Shown: in pieces, positions 55,992 through 64,000 of the stretch
How positions within the stretch are numbered: position 1 is the first letter of the stretch
How the letters are laid out: each line of letters starts with the position of its first letter
Origin: Burkholderiaceae bacterium
GTDB lineage: Bacteria; Pseudomonadota; Gammaproteobacteria; Burkholderiales; Burkholderiaceae_E
NCBI GenBank assembly: GCA_024637155.1
Contig: JAGXFR010000026.1
Location: 1-64,000 of the forward strand
Direction of reading: 5' to 3'
Length of the DNA stretch: 64,000 nucleotides
The notes under the pieces: model-generated
Seen by the model: the letters and a program-made list of their open reading frames with translations, nothing else
The model's database searches: none
What the model was told of the DNA's origin: nothing
Program-made: the position numbers and the translations under genes

Positions 55992-56656
55992 GCGCTGCGG
56001 TCTTGAGCATTCGCGCGGTGAGCAAGCGCTACGGCGAGCGCTGGATCCTGCGCGACGCGAATCTCGAGATCGGTGCCGGAGAGCGCGTCGCGCTGCTCGG
56101 CGAGTCCGGCGCGGGCAAGTCGACGCTGCTCAACCTGATCGCCGGACTCGAAGCGCCGGACACCGGAACGATACTTGCCGCCGGCTGCACCATCGGCGCA
56201 GCCGACCCGGACGACGCCGCGACCTTCCGCCGCGAGAGACTCGGCTTCGTGTTCCAGGCATTTCATCTGCTGCCGCACCTGGATCTGATCCAGAACGTCG
56301 CGGTGCCGCTGCTGCTCATCGGCTGTCCCGCCGAGGAGGCGCGCGCGCGCAGCCAGGCCATGCTCGAACGCCTCGGGCTCGGTGAGCGCGGCGCGAGCCT
56401 GCCGCGCGAGCTCTCGGGCGGCGAGCAACAGCGCGTCGCGCTCGCCCGCGCACTGGTGCATCGACCGGCGCTGGTGCTCGCCGATGAGCCGACCGGAAAC
56501 CTCGACCCGGGCACCGCCGACCGGGCGCTCAGGCTGATGGCCGAGCAGGTGCGCGAGACCGGCGCGGCGCTGCTGATGGCCACCCACTCGGAGCACGCAG
56601 CGGCAATCGCCGACACCCGCTACCGGATTGTCGACGGCTCGATCGTGCCGGCATGA
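55988..56656 (+). CDS. LolD/AttE-like ABC ATPase
   Basis: ATPase of the MacB/LolD class, 222 residues. Walker A GESGAGKSTLLNLIAGL near 38-54, FVFQAFHLLPHLDLIQNV Q-loop region, signature LSGGEQQRVALARALVHRP, Walker B LVLADEPTGNLD and switch His (ATHSEHA). This class works with FtsX-type permeases in lipoprotein or substrate movement across the inner membrane, not with the PhnE permeases before it. Its stop overlaps the following FtsX-type gene. The ATPase, FtsX permease and lipocalin-like gene together look like the AttEFGH arrangement. Confidence 0.86.
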   Translation: MSAAVLSIRAVSKRYGERWILRDANLEIGAGERVALLGESGAGKSTLLNLIAGLEAPDTGTILAAGCTIGAADPDDAATFRRERLGFVFQAFHLLPHLDLIQNVAVPLLLIGCPAEEARARSQAMLERLGLGERGASLPRELSGGEQQRVALARALVHRPALVLADEPTGNLDPGTADRALRLMAEQVRETGAALLMATHSEHAAAIADTRYRIVDGSIVPA

Positions 56657-59244
56657 GCACCGCACGCGCCCACGCGACGCTGCTGCGCTGGTTCTGGCAG
56701 GGCCATGTGCGCGCCCAGCCGGCCTCGGGGGTCGTCTCGATCGTGGCGATCGCGGTGGGCGTCGCGCTCGCCCTGGCGATCCACCTGGTGAACCGCTCGG
56801 CGCTGGCCGAATTCGGCTCGGCGCTCGCGATGGTCAACGGCGAGGCGCAGGCGCAGCTGCGCGCGGCAGTGGGGACGATCGACGAGGAGATCTTCGCGCA
56901 GGTGGCCCGCGACCCCCGCATCGAGGTGGCCAGCCCGGTGATCGAAACGGACATTTCGCTCGTTCCACCGCCGGGTGTCGCGCGCGACGCTGGCGCGAGC
57001 GCCGCCACGGCCGGTCTGCCGCGCTCGCTGCGGGTGATCGCGATCGATCCGCTGCGTGCCGCGACCGTCACGCCGGCGCTCGTCCCAATCCCCGATGCCG
57101 GGTCGGGTGGCGCCGGCGCGCTCTTTGCCGACGACGCGATCTTTCTCTCGAGCGCCGCCTCCGGCGTGCTCGGCCTGCGGGCCGGCGACACGCTGCACGC
57201 GCGCGTGGGGCTGGCGCCGGTCGACCTGCGGGTCGCGGGCCGTGTCGCGGGCGCTGCCGCCGGGCAGCGCATCGCGGTGATGGACATCGGCGCCGCGCAG
57301 TGGCGGCTGGGCTGGCTGGGACGGATCTCGCGGATCGACCTGCGGCTCGCGCGCGGCACGGATGCCGAGGTGTTGCGCGCCGACCTCGTCAAGGCGCACC
57401 CGCAGCTGGTCTGGAGCGCGCCGCGCGCCGACGAGCAGCGCATGTCGAATCTCTCGCAGGCCTACCGGGTCAACCTCAACGTGCTGGCGCTCGTGGCGCT
57501 GTTCACCGGCGCCTTCATCGTCTACACCAGCATCGGGCTGGGCGTGGTGCGCCAGCAGCGCGAGCTCGCACTGCTCGGCGTGCTGGGTGCGCCCGCACGC
57601 ACGCTGTTTGCCGCCGTGCTCGGCCAGGGCCTCGTTCTGGGGCTCCTGGGTGCGGCGCTGGGCGTGGCCGGCGGGATCGCGCTGGCCACGGGCGTGCTCG
57701 CCGCCGTCGGCGGTGACCTGGGTGGGGGTTTCTTCGCGGGCAGCCGGCCGGCGCTGGCTCTCGAGCCGATCGCGATCGGCGTCTTCGCCGCGCTCGGCGT
57801 CGCAGTGGGACTGGCCGGCTCGCTGGTGCCGGCGCTGCGCATCGCGGCGATGGCGCCGGCCCGTGCGCTGCGCGCCGGCAGCGGTGAGGAAACCCTCGGG
57901 CGCGGCGCGGACCTGCGCGTGGCGCTCGCCCTGGCGCTCGCCGGCGCAGCGCTGCTCACCCTTCCGCCGCTGGGAGGACTCCCGATCGGCGCCTACGTGG
58001 CGATCGGCTGCTGGCTGATCGCCGGGATCGCCTGTGTGCGCCCGCTGGTGCGCGTGGTGGTGCGCGTGGCCGCCGGCTCCGGGCGCACGGCCTGGCGCCA
58101 ACCCGCGCTCTGGCTCGCGCTCCAGCGCGTGCGCCACACCCCCGCGAGCGCCGCCGCCGCGCTGGCCGGGGTCGTCGCGAGCTTCGCGCTCGCCAGTTCG
58201 ATGGCGATCATGGTGCACAGCTTTCGCGTGTCGGTGGACAACTGGCTCGACGCGGTGCTGCCCGCGGACCTCTACACGCGCACCGCCTCGGGCGCCGCGA
58301 ACGCCGGACTCACGCCGGAGCTGCGCGCGCAGCTGGCCGGCGCGCCCGGGGTCGCGCGCCTGGAATTCCTGCGCGCGCTCACGCTCACCCTCGACCCGAC
58401 GCGCCCCGGGATTCTGCTCCTCGCGCGCAGTCTCGACGCGCAGGCGCCCCAGCGCACCGTCCCGGTGACCGGCGCGGTGCTCGCACCGCCGCCAGGCACG
58501 GTGCCGATCTACGTCAGCGAGGCGATGGTGGATCTCTACGATTTCCGCCTGGGGCGCGAGGTGTCGCTGCCGCTGGGCGAGCCCGGGACACGTTTCTTCG
58601 TCGCCGCCGTGTGGCGCGACTACGCCCGCCAGCACGGAGCGGTGACGATCGCGCACGACGACTACCGGCGGCTCACCGGCGACGCGACCAGCAACGACGT
58701 CGCCATCTGGCTGACGCCCGGCACGGCGCCGGAAAGCGCGATCGCCGCCGTCCGGCAGATGTCGCCCGTGTTCGAGGCGCTCGACTGGCGCAGCGCCGGC
58801 GAGATCCGCGCGATCTCGCTGGGCATCTTCGACCGGAGCTTTGCCGTGAGCTACCTGCTCGTCGCCGTCGCCATCCTGGTGGGTCTCTTCGGGGTGGCCG
58901 CCGCGTACGCGGGCGAGGCGCTCGCGCGGTCCCGCGAATTCGGCATGCTGCGCCACCTCGGGGTGACCCGCGGCCAGGTTGCGCGGATCTTCGCGTTCGA
59001 GGCGGGCGCGATGGTGGCGATCGGGGTCGCGTGGGGCGCAGTGCTCGGCGCGGCCATCGCGCTGGTGCTGATCCACCGCGTCAACCCCCAGTCCTTTCAC
59101 TGGACGATGGACACCACCTGGCCCTGGCCGTTGCTGGCCGGCACGGCAGCGGCACTGGTTGCCACGGGCGTCGCGGCGGCCGTGTTCGCCGCGCGTTCGG
59201 CCACTGGAGCGGCGCCGGTGCGCGCCGTGCGGGAGGACTGGTGA
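56653..59244 (+). CDS. FtsX/MacB-type ABC permease
   Basis: Large inner-membrane protein of 863 residues with two FtsX cores. The first membrane segment is GVVSIVAIAVGVALALAIHL near 26-45, a periplasmic domain to about 270, then FtsX helices with VRQQRELALLGVLGAPARTLFAAVLGQGL; after a second periplasmic domain (about 500-730) the C-terminal core has ALARSREFGMLRHLGVTRGQVARIFAFEAGAMVAIGVAWG. It appears to fuse AttF and AttG halves in one chain. It overlaps the ATPase gene (ATGA) and the lipocalin-like gene (GTGA). The cargo is unknown. Confidence 0.87.
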   Translation: MSTARAHATLLRWFWQGHVRAQPASGVVSIVAIAVGVALALAIHLVNRSALAEFGSALAMVNGEAQAQLRAAVGTIDEEIFAQVARDPRIEVASPVIETDISLVPPPGVARDAGASAATAGLPRSLRVIAIDPLRAATVTPALVPIPDAGSGGAGALFADDAIFLSSAASGVLGLRAGDTLHARVGLAPVDLRVAGRVAGAAAGQRIAVMDIGAAQWRLGWLGRISRIDLRLARGTDAEVLRADLVKAHPQLVWSAPRADEQRMSNLSQAYRVNLNVLALVALFTGAFIVYTSIGLGVVRQQRELALLGVLGAPARTLFAAVLGQGLVLGLLGAALGVAGGIALATGVLAAVGGDLGGGFFAGSRPALALEPIAIGVFAALGVAVGLAGSLVPALRIAAMAPARALRAGSGEETLGRGADLRVALALALAGAALLTLPPLGGLPIGAYVAIGCWLIAGIACVRPLVRVVVRVAAGSGRTAWRQPALWLALQRVRHTPASAAAALAGVVASFALASSMAIMVHSFRVSVDNWLDAVLPADLYTRTASGAANAGLTPELRAQLAGAPGVARLEFLRALTLTLDPTRPGILLLARSLDAQAPQRTVPVTGAVLAPPPGTVPIYVSEAMVDLYDFRLGREVSLPLGEPGTRFFVAAVWRDYARQHGAVTIAHDDYRRLTGDATSNDVAIWLTPGTAPESAIAAVRQMSPVFEALDWRSAGEIRAISLGIFDRSFAVSYLLVAVAILVGLFGVAAAYAGEALARSREFGMLRHLGVTRGQVARIFAFEAGAMVAIGVAWGAVLGAAIALVLIHRVNPQSFHWTMDTTWPWPLLAGTAAALVATGVAAAVFAARSATGAAPVRAVREDW

Positions 59245-60404
59245 ATCCGTCGCGACGTCGTGTGCTGCGCGTGGGCGGCGCCGCGCTGGCCGCGGGGGCG
59301 TTGCCGGGCACGGGCCGCACGCAAGCGCCAGGCGGCGACGCGCCAGCCGCCCCGAACGCCACGCTCCCTCCCCGCTACGCCGCGGTGCGTCCCGACGTGC
59401 CGCTCGTCTTCCCGCGCGACTTCGGCGCGCACCCGACGTTTCGCACCGAGTGGTGGTATGTGACCGGCTGGCTGCGTGACGCGACGCAGCGCATCGGTTT
59501 CCAGCTGACCTTCTTTCGCGCCCGCACCGCGCACGCCGAAGCCAACCCGAGCCGTTTCGCCCCGCGCCAGCTGCTGGTCGCGCACGCCGCGCTGGCGATT
59601 CCCGGACGCGGCCGGCTGCGCCACGCCCAGCGCGCCGCGCGCGCGGGCTTCGGGCTCGCCGAGGCCAGTGCCGCCGACACCGACGTGCACATCGACAACT
59701 GGTCATTGCGCCGGGGGGCTGACGACCGGTATCAGGCGCGGATCCCGACGCCGGAGTTCACGCTCGATCTGGCCTTCACGCCGCCGGGGCCGCCGCTGCC
59801 CCAGGGCGACGGCGGCTACTCGCGCAAGGGACCGCTTCCCGAACAGGCGAGCCACTACTACAGCCGTCCGCAGCTCGCCCTCGCCGGCTCGCTGCGCATT
59901 GCCGGGAACGGGGCCGACGCGCCGGCGCGCGCGGTGGACGGCGTCGCCTGGCTCGACCATGAGTGGTCCAGCGAACTGCTCGCCGCCGATGCCGTGGGTT
60001 GGGACTGGATCGGGCTGAATTTCGACGATGGCAGCGCGCTGATGGCCTTTCGGATCCGCCGTGCCGACAACTCGACGCTGTTCGCGCACGCGCGCTGGAT
60101 CGGCGCCGCGGAATTGCGCGGCGCCCCTGCCGGCCCTGCCCCGACCACTCCGGAAGTCCTCTTCGAGCCCCTGCGCTCCTGGCGCTCGCCGCGCAGCGGC
60201 GCCACCTATCCCGTGGCGATGCGCGTGCGCAGCGGGGGGCGCAGCCTCGAACTGCAGCCGCTCTTTGACGACCAGGAACTCGACGCGCGCATGAGCGTGG
60301 GGACGATCTACTGGGAGGGCGCGGTCACCGTGCTCGAGAATGGCCGCGAGGTCGGCCGCGGCTACCTGGAACTGACCGGCTACGCGGGACGGCCGCCCGT
60401 CTAG
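59241..60404 (+). CDS. CrtC/AttH lipocalin-like exported protein
   Basis: Exported protein of 387 residues with a CrtC-type (carotenoid 1,2-hydratase/AttH) lipocalin-like double barrel: HPTFRTEWWYVTGWLRD near 62-78, LVAHAALAIPGRGRLRHAQRAAR, DNWSLRRGADDRYQAR, and WLDHEWSSELLAADAVGWDWIGLNFDDGSALMAFRIR. The N-terminus reads NPSRRRVLRVGGAALAAGALPG, a twin-arginine-type signal. It likely binds or modifies a hydrophobic ligand in the periplasm, in partnership with the preceding ATPase and FtsX permease. Start GTG 59241 overlaps the preceding stop. No carotenoid genes are near. Confidence 0.84.
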   Translation: MNPSRRRVLRVGGAALAAGALPGTGRTQAPGGDAPAAPNATLPPRYAAVRPDVPLVFPRDFGAHPTFRTEWWYVTGWLRDATQRIGFQLTFFRARTAHAEANPSRFAPRQLLVAHAALAIPGRGRLRHAQRAARAGFGLAEASAADTDVHIDNWSLRRGADDRYQARIPTPEFTLDLAFTPPGPPLPQGDGGYSRKGPLPEQASHYYSRPQLALAGSLRIAGNGADAPARAVDGVAWLDHEWSSELLAADAVGWDWIGLNFDDGSALMAFRIRRADNSTLFAHARWIGAAELRGAPAGPAPTTPEVLFEPLRSWRSPRSGATYPVAMRVRSGGRSLELQPLFDDQELDARMSVGTIYWEGAVTVLENGREVGRGYLELTGYAGRPPV

Positions 60405-60443
60405 GCGCCGGCAACGCATCGCGCGTCGCCTCGCGCGTCGCGG

Positions 60444-61640
60444 CTACGCGCCGTGCGCGACGGTTTTCAGCCGCGCCAGCAGCAGCGCCCCGCCGATGCT
60501 CGCCAGGGCACACGCAATGCCCACCGCCAGATAGCCCGAGTGCTCGTAGAGCCAGGCCGTCACCGGCGTGAAGAGCGTGACGCCGACGTAGGTGGAGCAG
60601 CTGAGCAGCGCCGTCATCACCCCGCGCAATCGGGCGACCTGTTCGGTCGCGAGCGCGGTGATCGCGGTGAAGAAGGTGCCCTGGATCAGGCCCCAGACGA
60701 GCAGCCCGGCCACGGCGGTCACCGGCAGTGCGACGAGCAGCGGCAGCGCCGCCAGCATCACCCCCAGCGCCGCCAGCGCCGCCACGCCGCTGCGCTCCTT
60801 GCCGAAACGATCGACCCAGTGCGCGTTGCGCGTCACGATCAGCAGCCCGACTCCGTAGACGGCGATCACCAGACCGGCGGGACCGGCCTCCCAGCCGTGG
60901 ACCTGGCGCAGTTCGCTGCCCAGGAACGCGTACACGCCGTAGAACGCGCCCATGTTGATCAGATTGACGGTGAGCACCCGTCGCGCGCCGGCGTCGGCGA
61001 GCACCGTGCGCAGGTCCGCCCCGAGCGCCGCCACGGCGGGGCGCCCTGGCGCGGGAACGCGCGGCGGCTTGGGCGCGATGACGATCGCCACCGCGCAACC
61101 CAGCGCGGCGAACGCCAGTCCGGCGAAGGCGGTGCGCCAATCGAGCGCCTGCGCCGCGAAGGCCATGGTCGGCACCACCAGCAGGATCGCGACCGACCAG
61201 CCGCTGACGATGCGTCCCACCGCGCGGCCGCGCTGCGCGTAGCTCGACAGGTCCCCGGCGAGCGCGTAGGCGGCCGGCAGCACGGTGCCGGTGGCGGCGC
61301 CCGCGCTGGCACCCAGCATGAGCAGCGCCGCGAAACCCTGCACCTGCCCGGCGGCGAGCCACGCCAGCGCGAACACCACGAGCCCGGCGGCGATGACGCG
61401 CGCGCGCGGCAGGTGCTGCGCGCTCAGTCCGACGATCGGCGCGGCCACCGCGAGCGCCACGCTGTAGACGGTGAGCAGCAGCCCGGCCTGCCCGGGGGCG
61501 ACGTCGAAGGACGCGGCGATGTCGGGGAGCAGCGGCGAGATCGCGAAGATCGTCGCGCCGACGGTGGCCACCGCCCCCATCGCCGCGCGGCTGAGCAGCG
61601 GGTAGCGGTCGATCCCGTCCGCCGTCACGGCTCCCGCCAC
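60444..61640 (-). CDS. MFS transporter (arabinose-efflux/sugar-type)
   Basis: Major facilitator permease, 398 residues with 12 predicted membrane segments; MGAVATVGATIFAISPLLPDIAASFDVAPGQAGLLLTVYSVALAVAAPIVGL is the classic DHA1/AraJ-like beginning. Substrate unknown; drug, sugar or amino-acid efflux are usual. Its start lies only 4 bases after the gspF stop on the same strand, so it is co-transcribed with type II secretion genes, an odd arrangement. It converges on the lipocalin-like gene over 39 bases that contain a tandem TCGCGCGTCGC. Confidence 0.88.
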   Translation of the reverse strand: MAGAVTADGIDRYPLLSRAAMGAVATVGATIFAISPLLPDIAASFDVAPGQAGLLLTVYSVALAVAAPIVGLSAQHLPRARVIAAGLVVFALAWLAAGQVQGFAALLMLGASAGAATGTVLPAAYALAGDLSSYAQRGRAVGRIVSGWSVAILLVVPTMAFAAQALDWRTAFAGLAFAALGCAVAIVIAPKPPRVPAPGRPAVAALGADLRTVLADAGARRVLTVNLINMGAFYGVYAFLGSELRQVHGWEAGPAGLVIAVYGVGLLIVTRNAHWVDRFGKERSGVAALAALGVMLAALPLLVALPVTAVAGLLVWGLIQGTFFTAITALATEQVARLRGVMTALLSCSTYVGVTLFTPVTAWLYEHSGYLAVGIACALASIGGALLLARLKTVAHGA

Positions 61641-61644
61641 GGAA

Positions 61645-62850
61645 TCAGCGCACCAGCTGGTTGATCTCGATGATCGGCAGCAGCACCGCCAGCACGATCA
61701 TCAGCACGATCGCGCCCATCGCCAGAATCAGCAGGGGCTCGAGCAGGCTGGTGAGCGTCAGCGCCCGGCGCTCCGTTTCCGAGGAGAGCGTCGCCGCGGC
61801 ACGATCGAGCATTGGCGCCACGTCACCGGTCGCCTCGCCGCTGGCGATCATCTGGATCATCATCGGCGGGAATTCGCCCTGCGCCGCGAGCGCCCGCGAC
61901 AGCGGCGCCCCCTCGCGCACGCGTTCGAGCGCGTCGAGCGCGCCCGCGCGCAAGGCCTCGTTGGTGAGGGTCTGCGCGCCCGCCTCGATCGCGCGGATCA
62001 GCGGCACGCCGGCGCCCGAGAGAATCGCCAGCGTCGAGGCGAAGCGCGCGGTGTTCATCCCGCGGATCATCCGCCCGAAGAGCGGCATGCCGAGCAGCCG
62101 CCGGTGCCAGGCGAGACGCGCCGTCGGGGCGCGCAGCGTCAGGCGAAAGGCCCCCACGGCCAGCGCCAGCGCCACGGCCAGCCACAACCCGTAGCCGCGC
62201 ACGAAATCCGAAATCGCGATCATGCCCACGGTGAGCGCCGGCAGGCCCTGGCGCGTCTGTTCGAACACGCTCACCACCTGCGGCACCACGTAGGTGAGCA
62301 TCGCGATGATCACCAGCAGCGCCACCACGGTGACGATCATCGGGTAGGTGAAGGCAAGGATCAGCTTCTGCGTAAGCGCGGTGCGCGTCTCGATGTAGTC
62401 GGCGAGCTTGCCCATCACCAGGCCCAGATCGCCCGACTGCTCGCCCGCTCCCACCAGTGCGCGGTAGACCTCGGGGAAATCCTGCGGATGGCGCGCCAGC
62501 GCGTGCGCGAAGGTCTGGCCGCCGACGACCTCGGCGCGCACCGCCGCGAAGCGGTCGCGCACCGCGGCGCGCTCGGCCTGCTCGATCACCGCGCCCAGCG
62601 CGCGCTCGAGCGGCACGCGCGCGAGCAGCAGGCTGGCGAGCTGACGCGTCACCATCGCCAGTTCGGAGCGACGCAGGCGTGTGCGCAATCCCGTGAGCGC
62701 TTCCGTGCCCTCGTGCACCGGCGCCACCTGCACCGGCACCAGCCCGCGCTGGCGCAGCAGGTTGCGCGCATGGCGCGGCGAGTCCGCGTCCAGCACGCCG
62801 CGCTCCAGAACGCCGGTCTCGGTCGCGGCTTCGAACTTGTATGCCGGCAT
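61645..62850 (-). CDS. gspF: Type II secretion system inner-membrane platform protein GspF
   Basis: Polytopic platform protein of the type II secretion machine, 401 residues. It starts MPAYKFEAATETGVLERGVLDADSPRHARNLLRQRGL, and both GspF domains carry the RLASLLxARVPLERAL-type motif (residues about 70-190 and 270-390); three membrane segments (ILAFTYPMIVTVVALLVIIAML near 165, GYGLWLAVALALAVGAF, ILAMGAIVLMIVLAVLLPI at the end). It follows gspE by seven bases. GspF couples the GspE ATPase to pseudopilus assembly. Confidence 0.95.
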   Translation of the reverse strand: MPAYKFEAATETGVLERGVLDADSPRHARNLLRQRGLVPVQVAPVHEGTEALTGLRTRLRRSELAMVTRQLASLLLARVPLERALGAVIEQAERAAVRDRFAAVRAEVVGGQTFAHALARHPQDFPEVYRALVGAGEQSGDLGLVMGKLADYIETRTALTQKLILAFTYPMIVTVVALLVIIAMLTYVVPQVVSVFEQTRQGLPALTVGMIAISDFVRGYGLWLAVALALAVGAFRLTLRAPTARLAWHRRLLGMPLFGRMIRGMNTARFASTLAILSGAGVPLIRAIEAGAQTLTNEALRAGALDALERVREGAPLSRALAAQGEFPPMMIQMIASGEATGDVAPMLDRAAATLSSETERRALTLTSLLEPLLILAMGAIVLMIVLAVLLPIIEINQLVR

Positions 62851-62857
62851 CGCCGTC

Positions 62858-64000
62858 TCAGTCCCGCGTGACCCGGATGACCTCGTCCTCGGAGGTAATG
62901 CCGGAGGCGACCCAGCGCCTGCCGTCCGCGCGCATCGGCACCAGACCGTGCGCCAGCGCGCCGGCCCGGATCTCGGCCTCGGAGGAGCCGCGATGGATCT
63001 GTGCGCGAATCTCGTCGTCGACCGCGAGCAATTCGTAGATGCCGGTGCGCCCCTGGAAACCGGTTCGGCCGCAGGCGACGCAGCCTACCGCGCGCCAGCC
63101 ACCCGCCACCGGATCCGGCTTGCGGCATTCCAGGCAGAGCTTGCGCACCAGGCGCTGCCCCGCCACGCCAACCAGCGACGAGGCCAGCAGGAACGGCTCG
63201 ACGCCCATGTCGATCAGCCGCGTGACCGCCGCGACCGAATCGTTGGTGTGCAGGGTCGCGAGCACCAGGTGCCCGGTCAGCGACGCCTGCACGGCGATCT
63301 GCGCGGTTTCCAGGTCGCGGATCTCGCCGATCATGATCACGTCGGGATCCTGGCGCAGGATCGAGCGCAGCGCCCGCGCGAAGCTCATGTCGATGCGCGC
63401 GTTGACCTGCGTCTGCCCGATTCCGTCGATGTCGTATTCGATCGGATCCTCGACGGTGAGCACGTTGGTGGTCGACGTGTCGATGCGGCCCAGCGCCGCG
63501 TAGAGCGTCGTGGTCTTGCCCGATCCGGTCGGTCCGGTCACCAGCACGATCCCGTGCGGCTGGTGAACCATCACGTCAAAGCGGCGCAGCGTCTCGGTGT
63601 TCATGCCCAGGTGGGTCAGGTCGAGGCGGCCCGCTTGCTTATCGAGCAGGCGCAGCACCGCGCGCTCGCCGTGCCCGGTGGGCAGCGTCGAAACGCGCAC
63701 GTCGAGCTGCTTGCCGCCGATGCGCAGCGTGATGCGCCCGTCCTGCGGCAGGCGCTTCTCGGCGATGTCGAGTATGGCCATGATCTTGATGCGCGAAATC
63801 AGCGCGGCGTGCAGTTCGCGCCGCGGGCGCACCACATCGCGCAGCGTTCCGTCGACGCGAAAGCGCACCAGCGAGTGGCCCTCGAAGGGCTCAATGTGGA
63901 TGTCCGAAGCCCCGTCTCGGCTGGCCTGGGTCAGCAGCGCATTGATCATCCGGATGATCGGCGCGTCGTCCTCGGTCTCGAGCAGGTCCTCGATCTTGGG
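62858..64000 (-). CDS. gspE: Type II secretion ATPase GspE, 5' end cut by window edge
   Basis: Hexameric ATPase driving the type II secretion pseudopilus; about 380 C-terminal residues are visible of a usual near 500. Seen: [25 protein letters not shown], Walker [16 protein letters not shown], the Asp box [20 protein letters not shown], Walker [35 protein letters not shown] and a Cys4 zinc segment CLECRKPDP...CVACGRTGF. The N-terminal GspL-binding domain lies beyond 64000. The other gsp genes are not in the window. Confidence 0.95.
   Translation of the reverse strand, partial: PKIEDLLETEDDAPIIRMINALLTQASRDGASDIHIEPFEGHSLVRFRVDGTLRDVVRPRRELHAALISRIKIMAILDIAEKRLPQDGRITLRIGGKQLDVRVSTLPTGHGERAVLRLLDKQAGRLDLTHLGMNTETLRRFDVMVHQPHGIVLVTGPTGSGKTTTLYAALGRIDTSTTNVLTVEDPIEYDIDGIGQTQVNARIDMSFARALRSILRQDPDVIMIGEIRDLETAQIAVQASLTGHLVLATLHTNDSVAAVTRLIDMGVEPFLLASSLVGVAGQRLVRKLCLECRKPDPVAGGWRAVGCVACGRTGFQGRTGIYELLAVDDEIRAQIHRGSSEAEIRAGALAHGLVPMRADGRRWVASGITSEDEVIRVTRD

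Noticed and set aside
56620-59706. A 1028-codon open frame on the minus strand opposite the FtsX-type permease gene
   Set aside because: It has Arg/Gly/His-rich composition typical of antisense frames in GC-rich DNA, no domain I recognise, and sits exactly against a well-supported coding gene.
59241-60404. Carotenoid biosynthesis role for the CrtC-like protein
   Set aside because: No crt genes nearby; the Tat-type signal and the ABC/FtsX partners fit the AttH branch better.
60424-60448. Tandem TCGCGCGTCGC between the lipocalin-like and MFS genes
   Set aside because: Two short copies in a very GC-rich gap; too little to call a functional repeat.

Overview
The window is about 64 kb of GC-rich, tightly packed bacterial chromosome. 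Gene content and order point to a betaproteobacterium of the Burkholderiales: leuCDB-asd in one run, a DUF2863 protein, a TAXI/TRAP transporter with DUF1850 partner, and a gspEF pair. The call is inferred from gene families, not from a marker-gene tree. I see no rRNA, CRISPR array, insertion sequence, integrase or phage gene, and no gene-free stretch longer than about 300 bases.

Left part (1-17 kb). A leuC-leuD-leuB-asd operon on the minus strand (asd runs off the left edge). Then an M48 lipoprotein protease, an MFS permease, aroC, a divergent pcaD-like lactonase, gltX, a tRNA-Val(CAC), a secreted ankyrin-repeat protein, a P5C-type aldehyde dehydrogenase and a complete branched-chain amino-acid ABC transporter (livG-F-K-H-M). 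Its LivF carries Arg in place of the Walker A Lys.

Middle part (17-45 kb). Several small unknown genes, a lipid-kinase family protein, an M20 amidohydrolase, a TAXI-TRAP uptake system, a glycine-zipper lipoprotein, a D-arginine-dehydrogenase-like flavoenzyme, DUF2863, then an RND pump whose permease gene overlaps the start of dnaQ. After an aminotransferase come rnhA, cfa, a YafS-like methyltransferase, gloB and mltD. The mltD-gloB-yafS-rnhA-dnaQ order resembles the E. coli neighbourhood, here opened by extra genes. yejABEF and fabI follow.

Right part (45.5-60.4 kb) is the most interesting: an apparently complete selenoneine pathway. senA (EgtB-like) diverges from senB (glycosyltransferase) and selD/senC. 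A penicillin-acylase-family gene and egtD form the next minus-strand pair. Divergent from egtD is an ABC importer of the phosphonate/selenate class (binding protein, ATPase, two permeases), whose last gene is chained by ATGA overlaps to an AttEFGH-like export ATPase, an FtsX-type permease and a Tat-exported CrtC/AttH lipocalin-like protein. Expected flow: selenium oxyanion import, reduction elsewhere to selenide, SelD makes selenophosphate, SenB makes a selenosugar, EgtD makes hercynine, and SenA joins the two on the way to selenoneine. The roles of the acylase and the Att-like export genes are open.

Right edge (60.4-64 kb): an MFS permease following type II secretion gspF and gspE on the minus strand; gspE runs off the edge. 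Much of the window shows operon-style packing, with many ATGA/GTGA overlaps and several GTG/TTG starts that the ribosome binding sites support.
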